Shown piece after piece: positions 11,677-22,678 of a stretch of DNA of 64,000 bases. The first letter of the stretch is position 1. Every line of letters begins with the position of its first letter. A program made the position numbers and the translations under genes. Origin of the DNA: Lotus japonicus (Eukaryota; Streptophyta; Magnoliopsida; Fabales; Fabaceae); assembly GCF_012489685.1 (NCBI RefSeq), contig NC_080042.1, forward strand, positions 5,830,501 to 5,894,500, in the 5' to 3' direction. The notes beneath the pieces are model-generated. The model did no database searches, was not told the origin of the DNA, and saw only the letters and a program-made list of their open reading frames with translations.

Positions 11677-12139
11677 TCAATCTTTTGTTATGTATATGTA
11701 ATCATTCTTGCTATGAACATGAGGACCAATCCAAGCAGTGTGTTCAACCATAATGCTTTCCAAACGCTTTTGATACGGTATACACCATTCGGACTCGGGT
11801 TCTACAACGTTGTATTCCCATTGGGGAGCACTTGGTGGCATAGGATGTCCAGACACCAACTTCAGCTACATTTAAGAGTATAAGAGTAAAATTAGATATA
11901 TTTCAAACATAAATTGTTTAACGTGACAAGAGAGTGTGTTAATAAAAAACTAGAGTACTTAATAGAAGATATACTTGTACAAAGTGATTGGTCACATGAC
12001 CAACAGCTACGACAGGATGTTCTAACGGTGGGGCGCCTCCTCTCATTGGAAGGTAAGTGTAACTAGATTTTAACGAGATGGAGATGAAAACCACCCGAAA
12101 CCGGTTAGCAATAAGGTACCCCATCTCCGGTAGATGCAT
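11677..12139 (-). pseudogene. remnant of a MULE-borne OTU-like cysteine protease C terminus
   Basis: Two minus-strand exons are visible. The upstream one (12139 to about 11976) reads MHLPEMGYLIANRFRVVFIS .. SYTYLPMRGG .. VGHVTNHFVQ. The GHVxNHFVQV phrase matches the His-containing end of OTU-like domains found beside transposases in plant MULEs. A GT follows HFVQ, and an AG acceptor (ATGTAG) at about 11871 opens the second exon LKLVSGHPMPPSAPQWEYNV .. YQKRLESIMVEHTAWIG, which ends at a TAA at 11677-11679. The catalytic Cys half and the transposase are missing, so this is a decayed tail. The family assignment is from remembered motif patterns and is moderate. Confidence 0.55.
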
Positions 12140-12374
12140 CCATTTGTCTTCAGTGGCTCTACCACCAGGAGGTAGATGCTAGCATGTTTCAAAACTTCTT
12201 GTCAATTTCAATTCAGAAAGCATGCTAGCTAGATTAACATGTTTAGAAATCCTTCTACAATCTAGTCTAAAATCTAAACCCAAAATCCTTCTACAATAAG
12301 TTGATCAAAACATACTATAATCAATCCCAGATCATATTGAAACCCATGAACCAAAAAAATGGGTCACAATAACT

Positions 12375-12603
12375 ACTGAAAAAAAACATAGCAATAAGAA
12401 CAGATTGAGAAAGATAAAGAGTGATGAAAAGTAGCATTTTTCACCACTAAAGCACTAAACCAGATCCAACAAGAACATTGAGCAATACTGAAAAAAACAT
12501 AGCAATAAGAACAGATTGAGAAAGATATATAAAGAGTGATGAAAAGTATCATTTTCCACCACTAAAGCACTAAACCCGATCCAACAAGAACATTGAGCAA
12601 TAC
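12375..12603. repeat. tandem duplication, unit 112-117 bp
   Basis: Two adjacent copies share ACATAGCAATAAGAACAGAT, AAAGAGTGATGAAAAGTA, CCACTAAAGCACTAAACC and AACAAGAACATTGAGCAATA. They differ by a few substitutions and a TATA insertion. The repeat lies inside the MULE and is non-coding. Confidence 0.85.
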
Positions 12604-13970
12604 AGAACCTTCAAGATATGAACAATTCCGAATCTTCAAGATTCAGACTGCACATCAACCCCAAATTCGCACCACAAATATCCAACAACCCCCAAACCCC
12701 AAATTATACAAATTCATACCAAAATTCATGAAACAAACATGCATAATCCACAATAGCAAACACTCTAATCCAGAATAATCATCAACTAAACCAAAAAATT
12801 CAACAGATTTGGAAGGAACCCTAATCTACGAAAGGGAATTAAAGTTACCTCAATTGAACAACAATGCTTGGTTGCACAAGGTCGATGTTTGGTCCTTCCG
12901 TCGATGCTTGGTCGCACAAGGTCGCTTCTTGGTCGCTACTTGTTCGCAAAAAGTCGAGACCTCCGAGTGTTGAACTTATGTGAATGAATGATCTCGTGTT
13001 TTGTCTGTTCTAAAACTAATACAATCCAAAAGTTGAACATCTGGATCAATCCGAAAGCTTATCTCCTGGAGTAAAACACGGAGGGGCAATTTAGTATTTC
13101 CGTGGGGTGGCAATTCTAATCCAGGGGTGGGAAATCTAAGAAATCTAATTCCCACCCTAACCCCTTCTCAGAGAAGTAAGAGTGGCTGTTAAAAAACTTC
13201 AGGATATTAATTCACTCTCCTCCACCGTCCCTTCCTTCAACTCCAACCCAACCTCCTCCTCCTCCACCTTGGACGAGAAGCTTCACCAGTTAAAGGTGTC
13301 TGCATTGAGTTTGAAGCAGAAGCAACTTGCTCATGGTAAACGCTTGCATGAGTTGGACGAAACCAGGAAGCCTTTATGCAATGAGATCATCGAGTAAATC
13401 ATGGTGGTCGAGGAACACAGGCGCCGCCTCAAAACTCAGAAGCAAATGAGGCTGAAGGAGATGACACTGGAGATTCTTGAGGTGTCAAAAGATTTGACAA
13501 ACTCCAGACTAGCTTCCTTCAATGAGATTCTCCAAGACTTGTCCTGGATAACGAAAGAGGATTATGATGAAGATGAGGAGGAGGAGTTTGGGAAGATATG
13601 GAATGAATTAAAGGAGGGGCTTATGAGGGCTATGAGGTTTGAGGTGATACAGTTTCAGGTGTTAGCCAAGAAGATAGGCGGCGTAATAGCTACTATTGAA
13701 GACGAAATCAGCAATTACTTATATGTTCGCGACAACTGCAGCTGCACTAGTGGCCAATTTTGCGGGGGGGCATGGTATTTATACATGGTTTTTAGTTTTT
13801 AAAATTTAGATATCTATTGTTGAAGAATTAATGAATGGCTTGATTACTTACTCACTCCAATTTTCTTTTTTCATATATCTAGGGTTGGTCCATTCGAATC
13901 GGCGATATATTTAATCAAGATGGCTCTGCTGCAGTATTTTAGAAGGAAGGAACGGTCAACTCAGTACTAA

Positions 13971-14854
13971 TGTGTCCATATTTCTAGTTATTGGTTATGT
14001 CTATCATATGTTTGGAGCTGATTTGGCTGGGCTATGCAGCTTGTTAGAGATCAAGTTTAGTAGTTATGTCTAGTATAGGTGTTTTGTTTTCTTTTTCCAC
14101 TGTTTAGGAGAATTGGGAAGCTTGCATTTGCTTTTTGGGCTTTTTGGCTTTGTAGGTGTATGCTGTTTGCGTACTTTATTAGTGACTTATTTAGGAGAGT
14201 TTTGTTCCCAAGAGATTGATCTTTATCTGAAATAAAATACTTTCTGTTTTCAAAAAAAATATATCAGGATTTGATGAACTTGATTTGCACATGTACGTTG
14301 TATTTCTGTTCTGTTTCATAATTGGTTAGTTTCAGTGTTATACTATCAATTAGATAAGTTGGATGTCTATGTTTCATTGGTTTGCCTCTTGAATTATACA
14401 CACTTTGGTTTGTCTCCTTGTTTTTCTGCATTTCTTTTGCTGTGAAATAGATAAAGGTGCAGGTTAAGTATAAAGTGGAATTTGTCATCTTGTCTTGGCT
14501 TACACATTGATGCATGTTTAAGTGCCTTTTGTGTCCTCCCTGAATGTTGAGGCTGCTAGCTTTTTCGCTATTTATTGATTTTGACTACTAATTTTGCTTC
14601 TGTGTGTACCCTACCCTTTCTTTGTTCTGATTTCATCCTTGTATGGAAATATGTGGCTAAAACAATTGAACAATATAAGATAAATTGAATCACTTAATCA
14701 AATAGTAACAATTGAGTGAAACTGATTGCATTGGCCTTGCTAAAGTCAGTATTACAAGAGCAAGCACTTAAATAGATTGCGAAAATTGAAAATATACAAT
14801 ACATACCATAGCTGTAAAGTTGTAGCCAGATATATACATGCTATCAAAACGCCA
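13971..14854. other. 3' flank of the coiled-coil pseudogene; possible LINE-like tail
   Basis: T-rich sequence with an AATAAA-like signal (GAAATAAAATAC, about 14229) followed by an A run at 14250-14257. It may be the pseudogene's old 3' UTR or the 3' end of a LINE; no coding part is present to decide. Past 14260 I see nothing. Confidence 0.35.
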
Positions 14855-15942
14855 TGTTTAAGAATTTTGAAATTATGGCATTTTTCTCGGGTAATTTCTT
14901 TAAGCTAAGATAAGGAATTTGAAATAACACCTCAATCTGAACAGTGGAAAAGCTTCAGAAGATCTGAAGTAAATCAAGCTCTGATAAGGACTCAGCTCAC
15001 TTGAAGCTCTGATGATCCAGAAGATCTGACAACCAAAAGACTCTGAAGGCTCAGAAGCTCTGATGGTGTAGAAGACTCTGACGATCCAGACTCTGAAGAG
15101 TGAAGACTCTGAAGTCCAGAAGCAACTGGCTCTGAAGACCATGTACTGATCCTCTGAAGTAAAGATCAGAAGGTACAACGGTCAGAGGATCCAAGCTTCC
15201 CTCTGACTCTGATCAATCAGCTTCACAAGTTCCAATACGAAGCGCTCCTCTGATCAGAAGTCTACGAGGTTAAGGTCAAGTCACTATCCAAAGTACAAAA
15301 GCAAAGTGTACTATCCTGACGACCTACCTAACATCCTCAGCCACAGCAGAAGCTGGAATTTCCAGAACTGCCCTCCAACGGTTGCATTTCCATGCAACAT
15401 TCAACCCTAATCCTTGGAGTATAAATAGAGGCTGAAGGTTGAAAGAAGTGGCTAGAAGCATTCACATACGCGCAAGAAATATTCAAATCCTTCTAAGCTT
15501 TCTTTCATCTTGAATTTCATTGTGTTTACTATAAGCTTTTCAGAAGCACTTTCTTTGTAAACAAGAACTTCATATACAGTTGTATAGTTTGCCTTTAGGA
15601 GATCAAGGTTGATCGGATCCTAGAGAAGACTAAGAGAGTGAATCTTAGTGTGAGCTAAGTCAGTGTATTGTTAGTCACTTGTAGGTTTCAAGTGCAGTTG
15701 TAACACATACCTGATTAGTGGATTGCCTTCATTCTAAGAAGGAAGAAATCACCTTAACGGGTGGACTGGATTAGCTTGAGTGATTTATCAAGTGAACCAG
15801 GATAAAATCCTTGTGTGCTTTTCTATCTCTTATCTTAAGCACTTCATTTGTTTCGAAAGATTTGCTAAAATCTTTAAGGTGGAAGTTTTATCTTGAAAAC
15901 GTTATTCAAACCCCCCCCTTTCTACCGTTTTTCATACCTTCA
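14855..15942 (+). repeat. SIRE/Maximus-like Ty1-copia LTR (solo or truncated)
   Basis: The sequence starts with TGTTTAAGAATTTTG, contains many CTCTGAAG/GATCCAGAAG-type short repeats and a promoter-like TATAAATAGAGG at about 15420. It ends with CCCCCCCCTTTCTACCGTTTTTC..CCTTCA, the tail typical of SIRE-like LTRs of legumes. No tRNA-Met primer site follows, so no internal region is attached. The flanks do not show a 5-bp duplication (CGCCA against GTCTA), so one side may be rearranged. Confidence 0.72.
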
Positions 15943-15964
15943 GTCTAGTTTTGAGAACCATTTC

Positions 15965-16386
15965 TGTATGAACAGTGTTCGCATGAACAGTACACGCATG
16001 AACAGTAAATGCGTGTACAATGCAGCAATTTCTGTTTGTAGAACAAAATTATAGAGTAGGAGAGATTGCAGATAACCTGTGATTTTTCATAGATAATAAC
16101 AAAAGGAATACAATCTGAAAACACAGTAAAACACAATCTGAAAACCACAAGAGCAGTTTGCTCTCTCAGAAGATAACTTCTTCTGGCCTAGGTAACTACC
16201 ACATAAAACTTCCAACATAAAAACTAACGATAAAATAGTAGACTAACTTAAATACAATCCACACAACAACCAATAACCAACTTGGAATTCAAACTCACTA
16301 ATATTATATTACTTGATTACTTTTTTCTCCTTTGATAAACCCTCCAAATGACGGGTTTACCCTTCTCCCTAACATGTATGCTATCA
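15965..16386 (-). repeat. chromovirus 3' LTR
   Basis: Homologous to 20880-21301. On the minus strand it starts TGATAGCATACATGTTAGG after a purine-rich GGAGGCGGCA (polypurine-tract-like) and ends CTGTTCATACA. The end of the coding region overlaps the start of the LTR. Confidence 0.75.
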
Positions 16387-18018
16387 TTGCCGCCTCCAAG
16401 AGAAACAACCTTGTCCTCAAGGCTGAAGGAAGGGAATTGAACAATAATGTAGTCCCTATCTTCCCAAGTAGCTTCCTCAATAGGCTTGTTCTTCCAATGG
16501 AGAAGAACTTGAGAAATAGATGTGCCATGTCATACCACTGTCCTTTGATCTAAAACTGCCTCTGGTTCCCACACTGAATCTTCAGTAACCTCTAAACTAG
16601 CAGGGAGAGTAGAATTAAACAATAGCATCACCAACAACCTTCTTAAGCAAGGAAACATGAAAAACAGGATGGATCCAAGACGTAGGAGGTAACTCCAACC
16701 TGTAAGCAACAGCCCCAACACGTGCAATCACCTTAAAAGGACCAAAATACCTTGGAGACAACTTGGGACAGATTCTAGCCGCAACAGATTGTTTCACATG
16801 AGGTCTCAGCTTCAAGAATACCATGTCACCAACTTCAAAAGAGCGTTCTTGACGATGTCTATCAACTTGTGTCTTCATGCGGTCACGAGCACGAGATAGA
16901 TGATGTTTCAGTTGTCGCAAGCATTCATCACGATCAGCTAAGTCTCGTTGAACAGCTTCCACTTTAACTTCACCCGGTAAATAATTAGTAATCACCGGAG
17001 GAGAACGACCATACACCACTTCAAAAGGAGTTGTTCCTGTAGAAGCATGAAAAGTAGTGTTGTACCAATATTCTGCCCAGGGAAGCCACATGACCCAAGT
17101 CTTAGGCTGGTCAGCAATTAAACAGCGAAGAAAAGTCTCCAAACAACGGTTAACCACCTCTGTCTGACCATCGGTCTGAGGGTGGTAAGAAGTAATGAGT
17201 TTCAAGAAAGTACCCTGCTGTTTAAAGAGTTCTTGCCAGAAATTACTAACAAAGATGGGATCTCTGTCACTCACAATAGACTCTGGAATTCCATGAAGTC
17301 GGACCACTTCTTTGGTGAAAGTTTCAGCCAAAGTTCTTGCAGAATAGGGACGCTTAAGAAGAATGAAATGAACATATTTAGACAATCTGTCTACCACGAC
17401 AAAAATAGCTCCAAATCCCTTTGATTTTGGAAGTCCAGTAATGAAATCCATAGAAATATCTGCCCACACTTGATTTGGTATTGGAAATGGTTGGAGAAGG
17501 CCACCGGGTGTTGAAGTTGCATATTTGTTGCATTGACAAACAGTACAGTTTTGCACAAAGTTCTGGATATCTTTCTTCATACCCATCCAATACAAATTAG
17601 GAGCCAAACGACGATAAGTGCGATAAAACCCAGAATGCCCACCTTGAGGAGTGCTGTGAAATTCCTTGAGAATAGTAGGAATAAAAGTAGATGAAGCAGA
17701 CATAACTAATCTGTCCTGATACAAAAGAACCCCATGCTGAAGTACAAACCCAGGTTTTGTGGTGTCCCCCTTTTGTAAAGCTGAAATAATGGCATGTAAT
17801 GTTGGATCTTGTTGTACTTCTTCATGGACATCCTTAAAATCTAACCATTCAGGACGAAAAATCATAGAACTAAGAATTAACTTGTCATTTGAATCAGTAA
17901 GGACAGCCACGGTGTTGATTGGGGAAGTATCAAATTGGCGGGACAACGCATCAACACCCTTATTCTCAAGTCCAGGTTTATAGACTACATCAAATTGATA
18001 CCCCAGAAGCTTAGCCAC
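16312..18018 (-). pseudogene. chromovirus integrase and chromodomain segment
   Basis: The frame 16615-18018 begins at the end of RNase H (VAKLLGYQFDVVYKPG, DALSRQ). It holds an HHCC zinc-binding N-terminal integrase module (H..GGHSGFYRTYRRL..CTVCQCNK) and the catalytic core with D (MDFITGLPKS), D (SDRDPIFVSNFWQELF) and E (DGQTEVVNRCLE). The GPY/F-like SPRYFGPFKVIARVG and HPVFHVSLLKK close it. A one-base frameshift near 16614 and a stop (TGA near 16546) interrupt the C-terminal chromodomain remnant (SQVLLHWKNKPIEEATWED). It is separated from RT-RNase H by an in-frame TAG at about 18022. Non-functional as it stands. Confidence 0.85.
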
Positions 18019-18024
18019 CCAATT

Positions 18025-19110
18025 CTATTGATCCATTGTGGTGATACGTTGCTGCATTAATTGTTTCATACTTTTTTGATCGGTACACACCGTGACCTTT
18101 GTCCCTATGAGATATGGGCGCCAATGTTGAATTGCAAGAGCCACAGCCATTAATTCTTTTTCATATGCCGATTTGTTCAGATTACGATCACTAAGTCCCT
18201 TGCTGAAAAAAGCAATAGGCTTCTTGTCTTGTATCAAGATCGCACCCAACCCATTACCGGACGCATCACTCTCAATTAAAAATTCTTTGGTGAAGTCAGG
18301 CAAAGCTAAAATTGGGGCAGAAGTTACCTTGTGCTCAAGTTCTTCAAAAGTTGCTTGTTCCTTGGCTGCCCACTTAAAACTTTCTTTCTTTGTCAAATCT
18401 GTCAATGGTCGTGCAATCTTGCCATAGTCACGAATGAACTTTCTGTAATATCTAGTCAAACCCAGAAATACTCTGACACCCTTGACATTCTTTGGCACAG
18501 GCCATTCTAACACACTGCTGATTTTTGATGGATCCATAGAAACCCCTTCATGGGAAATCACATGACCCAAATACTCAATTGACAATTGACCAAAAGAACA
18601 TTTCTTTTTATTGGCTACCAATTGTTGATCAGCTAGCACACTTAAAACTGAAGTCACATGCAAAATATGGTCTGGCCAAGTCAAACTATACACCAAAATG
18701 TCGTCAAAAAAAACTAAGACATACCTCCACAACATTGGCTTGAAGACTTCATTCATTAATGCTTGGAAGGTGGATGGAGCATTTGTTAAACCAAAAGGCA
18801 TCACTAAGAATTCGTAATGACCTTCATGCGTGCGGAAAGCTGTTTTATGAATGTCTTCTTGACGCATGCGTACTTGGTGGTAGCCAGACTTAAGATCAAT
18901 TTTGGAAAAATATCGTGCACCATGTAACTCATCCAATAACTCATCAATGACACGGTAATCGATACACATCCTCCAAGAGTTATCCTTCTTCTTGAATAGA
19001 ATAACCGGACTTGAAAAAGCACTCTGGCTAGGTCTGATCACACCAGACAGCAACATCTCCTTCACTTGGTTCTCGATTTCTGTTTTGTGGTGGTGAGGAT
19101 ATCGGTACGG
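18025..19110 (-). pseudogene. chromovirus reverse transcriptase and RNase H segment
   Basis: Contains the RT finger/palm motifs [53 protein letters not shown] and the catalytic FFDDILVYS (about residues 119-127 of this frame), then the thumb ([20 protein letters not shown]) and RNase H ([32 protein letters not shown]). The link between CIDYR and IDELLDEL is about 14 residues shorter than usual, an apparent in-frame deletion that removes part of the fingers. A frameshift near 19110 separates it from the protease frame. Inactive by inspection. Confidence 0.85.
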
Positions 19111-20853
19111 AGAACATTAATTAGGCCCTGGCCGGTCAGCAAGGGTATAGCATGTTCTTGCTGTCTTTTTGGAGGCAACCCTTGTGGTTCCTTGAAAACT
19201 TTATCAAAGTCCAGTACTGATTGCATCTCCAACTGTTGATTGGGTGTCACCATAGTTGATTGAATATCACAATGCAACCGAGCAAAATGGTTTTCATCAA
19301 CATAATTTTGTAATGGAGTGCACTCTATAGTACGAACCCTTCTGATCTCAATCCATTCTCCCTTGTGTGTGAAACGCATCTTCTTCTCAACCCAATCAAT
19401 GTATGTGCATCCAATCTGTGTTAGCCATGGCATTCCCAATACTAAATCATAACCGCCCAACTCAAACATCACAATATCTATCTCCCATTTGACCCCTTGA
19501 ACATAAATAATAACACCTTTACACTCTCCTAAAGTCGGAACCGCATAACCATCACCCAATCTGATTTATCTAGTCGGAGTTTCAGTAATTCGTAAACCCA
19601 AAGCCAAAGCTAGGCGCCTTGACATGAAGTTTTTGTTTGCTCCACTATCAACCAACATTAGCACCGGCAATGCTCCTACCATCCCCTGCAACTTGATGCA
19701 TTGAAGCTTATCTTGATAATACTCAGTGTTCTTATCAAAAGTCAATATATTTTCAAAAGACAACACATTCAAATGTAATTCTTCTTCAGCACCTGTTTCC
19801 ACATCTTCATCATTCAACACTCTGACTTCATTTTCATCTTCAGAGTCATCCTCAAGCACCATAACACGCAGATTTTTATCAGGACATTGATGGCGAGGAT
19901 GAAACTGTCCTCCACATTTAAAACATAGTCCTTTTTTACGACGATCAGCAATTTCTTGTGAAGACAAATTCCGCACAGTCCTATCACGCCAATTTCCAGT
20001 GTTGGCAGTATGTGATTTGTTTGATCCGAAACCAGTCATTCCACGTGAACCACTTGGTTTTCCTACCAGAAAACGATCACGATTGTCCTTGTTATTACGA
20101 ATCATAACCAAATCACCATTTCTGCCTTCATTATGTGTGACAACTCTGTTGCTGAAAACAGGTTGGGATAGTGATCCTTGTGACCTTCGCAAAGTCCAAT
20201 CTCTTGGCCCTTCTTCTAATTCACGTTCTACTGCTCGAGCCACGTTCATTAACTTCGCTTTTGACATGGGCCCCATTGCGATCAGGCTGCGAACTTTTCC
20301 TTTGATTTTTCCCTTCAAACCATGAACAAAATAAACCCAAATATTGATCATTGGGTAATCTGGGCAATTGTGCTACCAATCTCTCAAAATATTCAATGTA
20401 CTCTTCAATTGTTCCTTCTTGTTGGAGCGCTGAAAGTTGTTCAAATACATTCCCATCACTCACACCACCATACCTTTCAAGAAGTGCATCTTTCAAATTC
20501 TCCCAAGTCAATGTTTCATTTTCCTCCAACAGCCCCTTGAAAAAATGAATTGTAGGGCCATCCATACATAATTGCGCCAAATTCACTTTGATTTCTGGTA
20601 TAGTATTCTGCACATTGAAATAGACTTCCGCTCTAGCAATCCAGCCAGCGGGATCATCACCGTTAAACATTGGTAATTCAACCTTTTTCACAGATAGGCG
20701 AAATTCATCCAAAGCTTCACCATGTAAGTCAGAATTATGCTTTCTGGTACCAATTGACTCATTATGATGCGATGTTTCTCCAACATTCTTCTCCTTACTT
20801 GAATTTAATAAGGAAATGATCTTCTCCTGGTTATCTTTATTTTGATTCTGCAT
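19062..20853 (-). pseudogene. chromovirus gag and protease segment
   Basis: Gag probably starts at ATG 20853 (MQNQNKDNQEKIISLL), just inside the LTR. It includes the retrotransposon gag core (FNGDDPAGWIARAEVYF .. LKDALLERYGG). A one-base frameshift near 20336 moves it into the second frame. A zinc knuckle (CFKCGGQFHPRHQC) and the protease active site (VDSGANKNFMS) follow. An in-frame TAA at 19566-19568 interrupts the protease, after which the frame stays open to about 19062. The longer frame reading into the LTR from 21063 is probably not used. Confidence 0.82.
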
Positions 20854-20879
20854 TTCATGTGAAGATACCTCCAAATTTC

Positions 20880-21301
20880 TGTACGAACAGTGTTCGCATG
20901 AACAGTACACGCGTGAACAGTAAATGCGTGTACAGTGCATCAATTTCTGTTTGTAGAACAGAATTATAGAGTAGGAGAGATTGCAGATAACCTGCGATTT
21001 TTCATAGATAATAACAAAGGGAATACAATCTGAAAACACAGTAAAACACAATCTGAAAACCACAAGAGCAGTTTGCTCTCTCAGAAGATAACTTCTTCTG
21101 GCCTAGGTAACTACCACATAAAACTTCCAACGTAAAAACTAACAATAAAACAACAGACTAACTTAAATACAATCCACACAACAACCAATAACCAACTTGG
21201 AATTCAAACTCACTAATATTATATTACTTAATTACTTTTTTCTCCTTTGATAAACCCTCCAAATGACAGGTTTACCCTTCTCCCTAACATGTATGCTATC
21301 A
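20880..21301 (-). repeat. chromovirus 5' LTR
   Basis: Partner of 15965-16386. Contains short tandem AACAGT-type repeats (GAACAGTGTTCGCATGAACA). The base after 21301 (TGGTGGC..) diverges from the left copy and marks the LTR edge. No tRNA-complementary primer site follows its internal side. Confidence 0.78.
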
Positions 21302-21763
21302 TGGTGGCTGTTGTCGTTGTGCTTATTTACATGTATGACTTAGAACAGATGTATATTTACCTTCAAAACTTGCCATCCTTGTTAACAATCTGCTAGAAGG
21401 GGAAAATACGGTTCTATGATTTTTATCTAGATTCTACCTTGTCTTCATTGTTTTTATTTAATTTTCATTAATAATCTTCCTTAGACTGATTTTAGACTTC
21501 CTATTTTGTAGAGGTCCTGATGAAATAATGACTTACCTTTACTTTTGTTATATGACATTTAGTAAGACTATTATGTATATGAAAGGGATAATAGAAGAAA
21601 AATTGAAACAATGTTTAAGATTGTTGGCATTTAGTGAGTCTATTCTCCATCCCTGTTTTTTGTTGCTGATTCTAGATTTTGGGGCTTTATTCACCTCTGT
21701 TATGGATTTTTGTAAGATTTCTTTCCGAGGCTGCCAAACCGATTCTTCTGTCTTTCTTTTAAG
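21302..21763. other. flank between chromovirus and old copia remnant
   Basis: AT-rich. The frame at 21528-21767 has no recognisable motif. Possibly decayed copia pol joining the next entry, but too degraded to claim. Confidence 0.3.
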
Positions 21764-21879
21764 TTGAAAGTTATTGGCGACATGAAGTACTTCTTAGGCT
21801 TGGAAATAGCTTCTTCCTCTTTTGGTTTATATCCTTGTCAGAGGAAGTATACCATACAGCTTCTTGAAGATACTGGTTA
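21764..21879 (+). pseudogene. old Ty1-copia RT remnant, left part of the insertion target
   Basis: Encodes MKVIGDMKYFLGLEIASSS .. YPCQRKYTIQLLEDTG, the copia RT C-terminal stretch (canonical GDLKYFLGLEIARS). It is broken at 21879 by the young copia element and continues at 28192 with TNCKPQAIPMNPN, the next conserved phrase of the same domain. Confidence 0.85.
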
Positions 21880-22475
21880 TGTCAGCAATATAACTAAATT
21901 AAAGTCACAAATTTGTGGCCAAAATTTAGTCAAGTATTACGGCTGTTAAAAGCCAGCATACTAGTGGCCAATTACTTGGTAAATTAGAACAAGTAATTGA
22001 TTGGCAATGAAGAGGCAAAGCGGTGGAATTAATGGCACCGTTTTGGCTTGCTTAAGAATGAAGAAACAAAGCTGGCAGTGATGATAAGAAGCAAAGACAG
22101 TACAGAGGCGGTGGATTGTGTGCTATAAATAGAGAATGTATTCATTTGTTTCATAGTATCTCAATCTCACATAGCTGAATTGTTAGAGACAATATACACC
22201 ACCAACAAAGCAATTCAACGTGAATTGCTGTTTGAGAGAAAAAGTCCAGAGAGGAAAAATTAGTATTTCCTTTGGTAAGGTTCTCCTAGTGAGTGTTTTC
22301 TTGTTCTAGAGCTGTTGTAATTTCTTCCACATAGTGAAAATCTTTTCTACCGGTGCCCTGTGGTTTTTCCCTTATCTGTTGAGGGTTTTCCACGTAAATA
22401 TTGTGTGTCAATTTCCTATTCTCTCATCTCTTATTTTAGTTGCGTGACATTATCTTGCTACTCTGGTACCCAACA
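21880..22475 (+). repeat. copia 5' LTR (596 bp)
   Basis: Contains TATAAATAGAGAATG at about 22134, a plausible U3/R promoter. Differs from the 3' LTR at C/G in AGTATTA[C/G]GGC, one extra C in TTTCCTTTGG and one extra T in GCCCTGTGG. Confidence 0.95.
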
Positions 22476-22476
22476 G

Positions 22477-22488
22477 TGGTATCAGAGC
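22477..22488 (+). promoter_or_regulatory. minus-strand primer binding site
   Basis: TGGTATCAGAGC one base after the LTR, complementary to the 3' end of initiator tRNA-Met, as in most plant copia elements. Confidence 0.92.
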
Positions 22489-22678
22489 TGTTGGTGTCGG
22501 TCCTTATTCCGCTGCGGTGTACGGTTACTATTCACACGTGTGGTGGTATACTTTTGTAGTGATTGTTAACGTATACTAGATCTATTCTAGTGTGCGGTAA
22601 AAATATACAATACTGCTTACGTATCCTGTGTTATTCACGGTGAAATTGTGTAAACCGGTTCCGTTAAAGAAAAAAAAA

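Larger units (their letters stand above)
10721..13153. mobile_element. MULE with 9-bp TSD ACCCTAACC
   Basis: Identical 9-bp flanks ACCCTAACC lie at 10712-10720 and 13154-13162. The left end GGGAATTAGATTTC.. matches the reverse complement of the right end, which has a 9-bp internal duplication (TTAGATTTC). Both then share CCACCCCTG, ATTAGAATTG and CACCCC. Size and duplication length fit Mutator-like elements. It carries minus-strand exons of an OTU-like protein (next entry), a 112-117-bp tandem duplication (12375-12603) and short GGTCGCACAAGGTCG repeats near 12870-12950. Confidence 0.88.
10696..13970 (+). pseudogene. unknown coiled-coil gene split by a MULE and further disrupted
   Basis: The probable start is ATG 10696 in a strong context (CCATGGCC), encoding MAASDDPN before the MULE at 10721. 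Coding sequence resumes after the second copy of the 9-bp duplication at 13163. A one-base frameshift near 13176 is needed to reach the frame VAVKKLQDINSLSS. That frame runs through a helical, Glu/Lys-rich region (LDEKLHQLKVSALSLKQKQL) to an in-frame TAA at 13395, continues to a GT donor after 13774, and appears to resume after TATCTAG at 13883, ending at TAA 13970 (WVGPFESAIYL.. RSTQY). A run of acidic residues (EDYDEDEEEEF) lies mid-protein. I do not recognise the family. The disruptions (transposon, frameshift, stop) make it a pseudogene; the retained intron argues against a processed copy. Confidence 0.65.
15965..21301 (-). mobile_element. decayed Ty3-gypsy chromovirus
   Basis: A minus-strand element with two LTR-like ends (15965-16386 and 20880-21301) flanking gag-pro-pol in gypsy order: gag, protease, RT, RNase H, integrase, chromodomain. 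The LTR copies differ at roughly 14 of about 420 positions by my count, so this insertion is older than the copia element at 21.9 kb. The coding region has several frameshifts and stops and an in-frame gap in RT. No primer binding site is found next to the 5' LTR and no matching target duplication at the outer ends, so the LTR-gag junction was probably deleted or rearranged. Confidence 0.85.

Noticed and set aside
17182..18427. Plus-strand frames over the chromovirus
   Set aside because: Shadows of the minus-strand pol domains, which have clear motifs.
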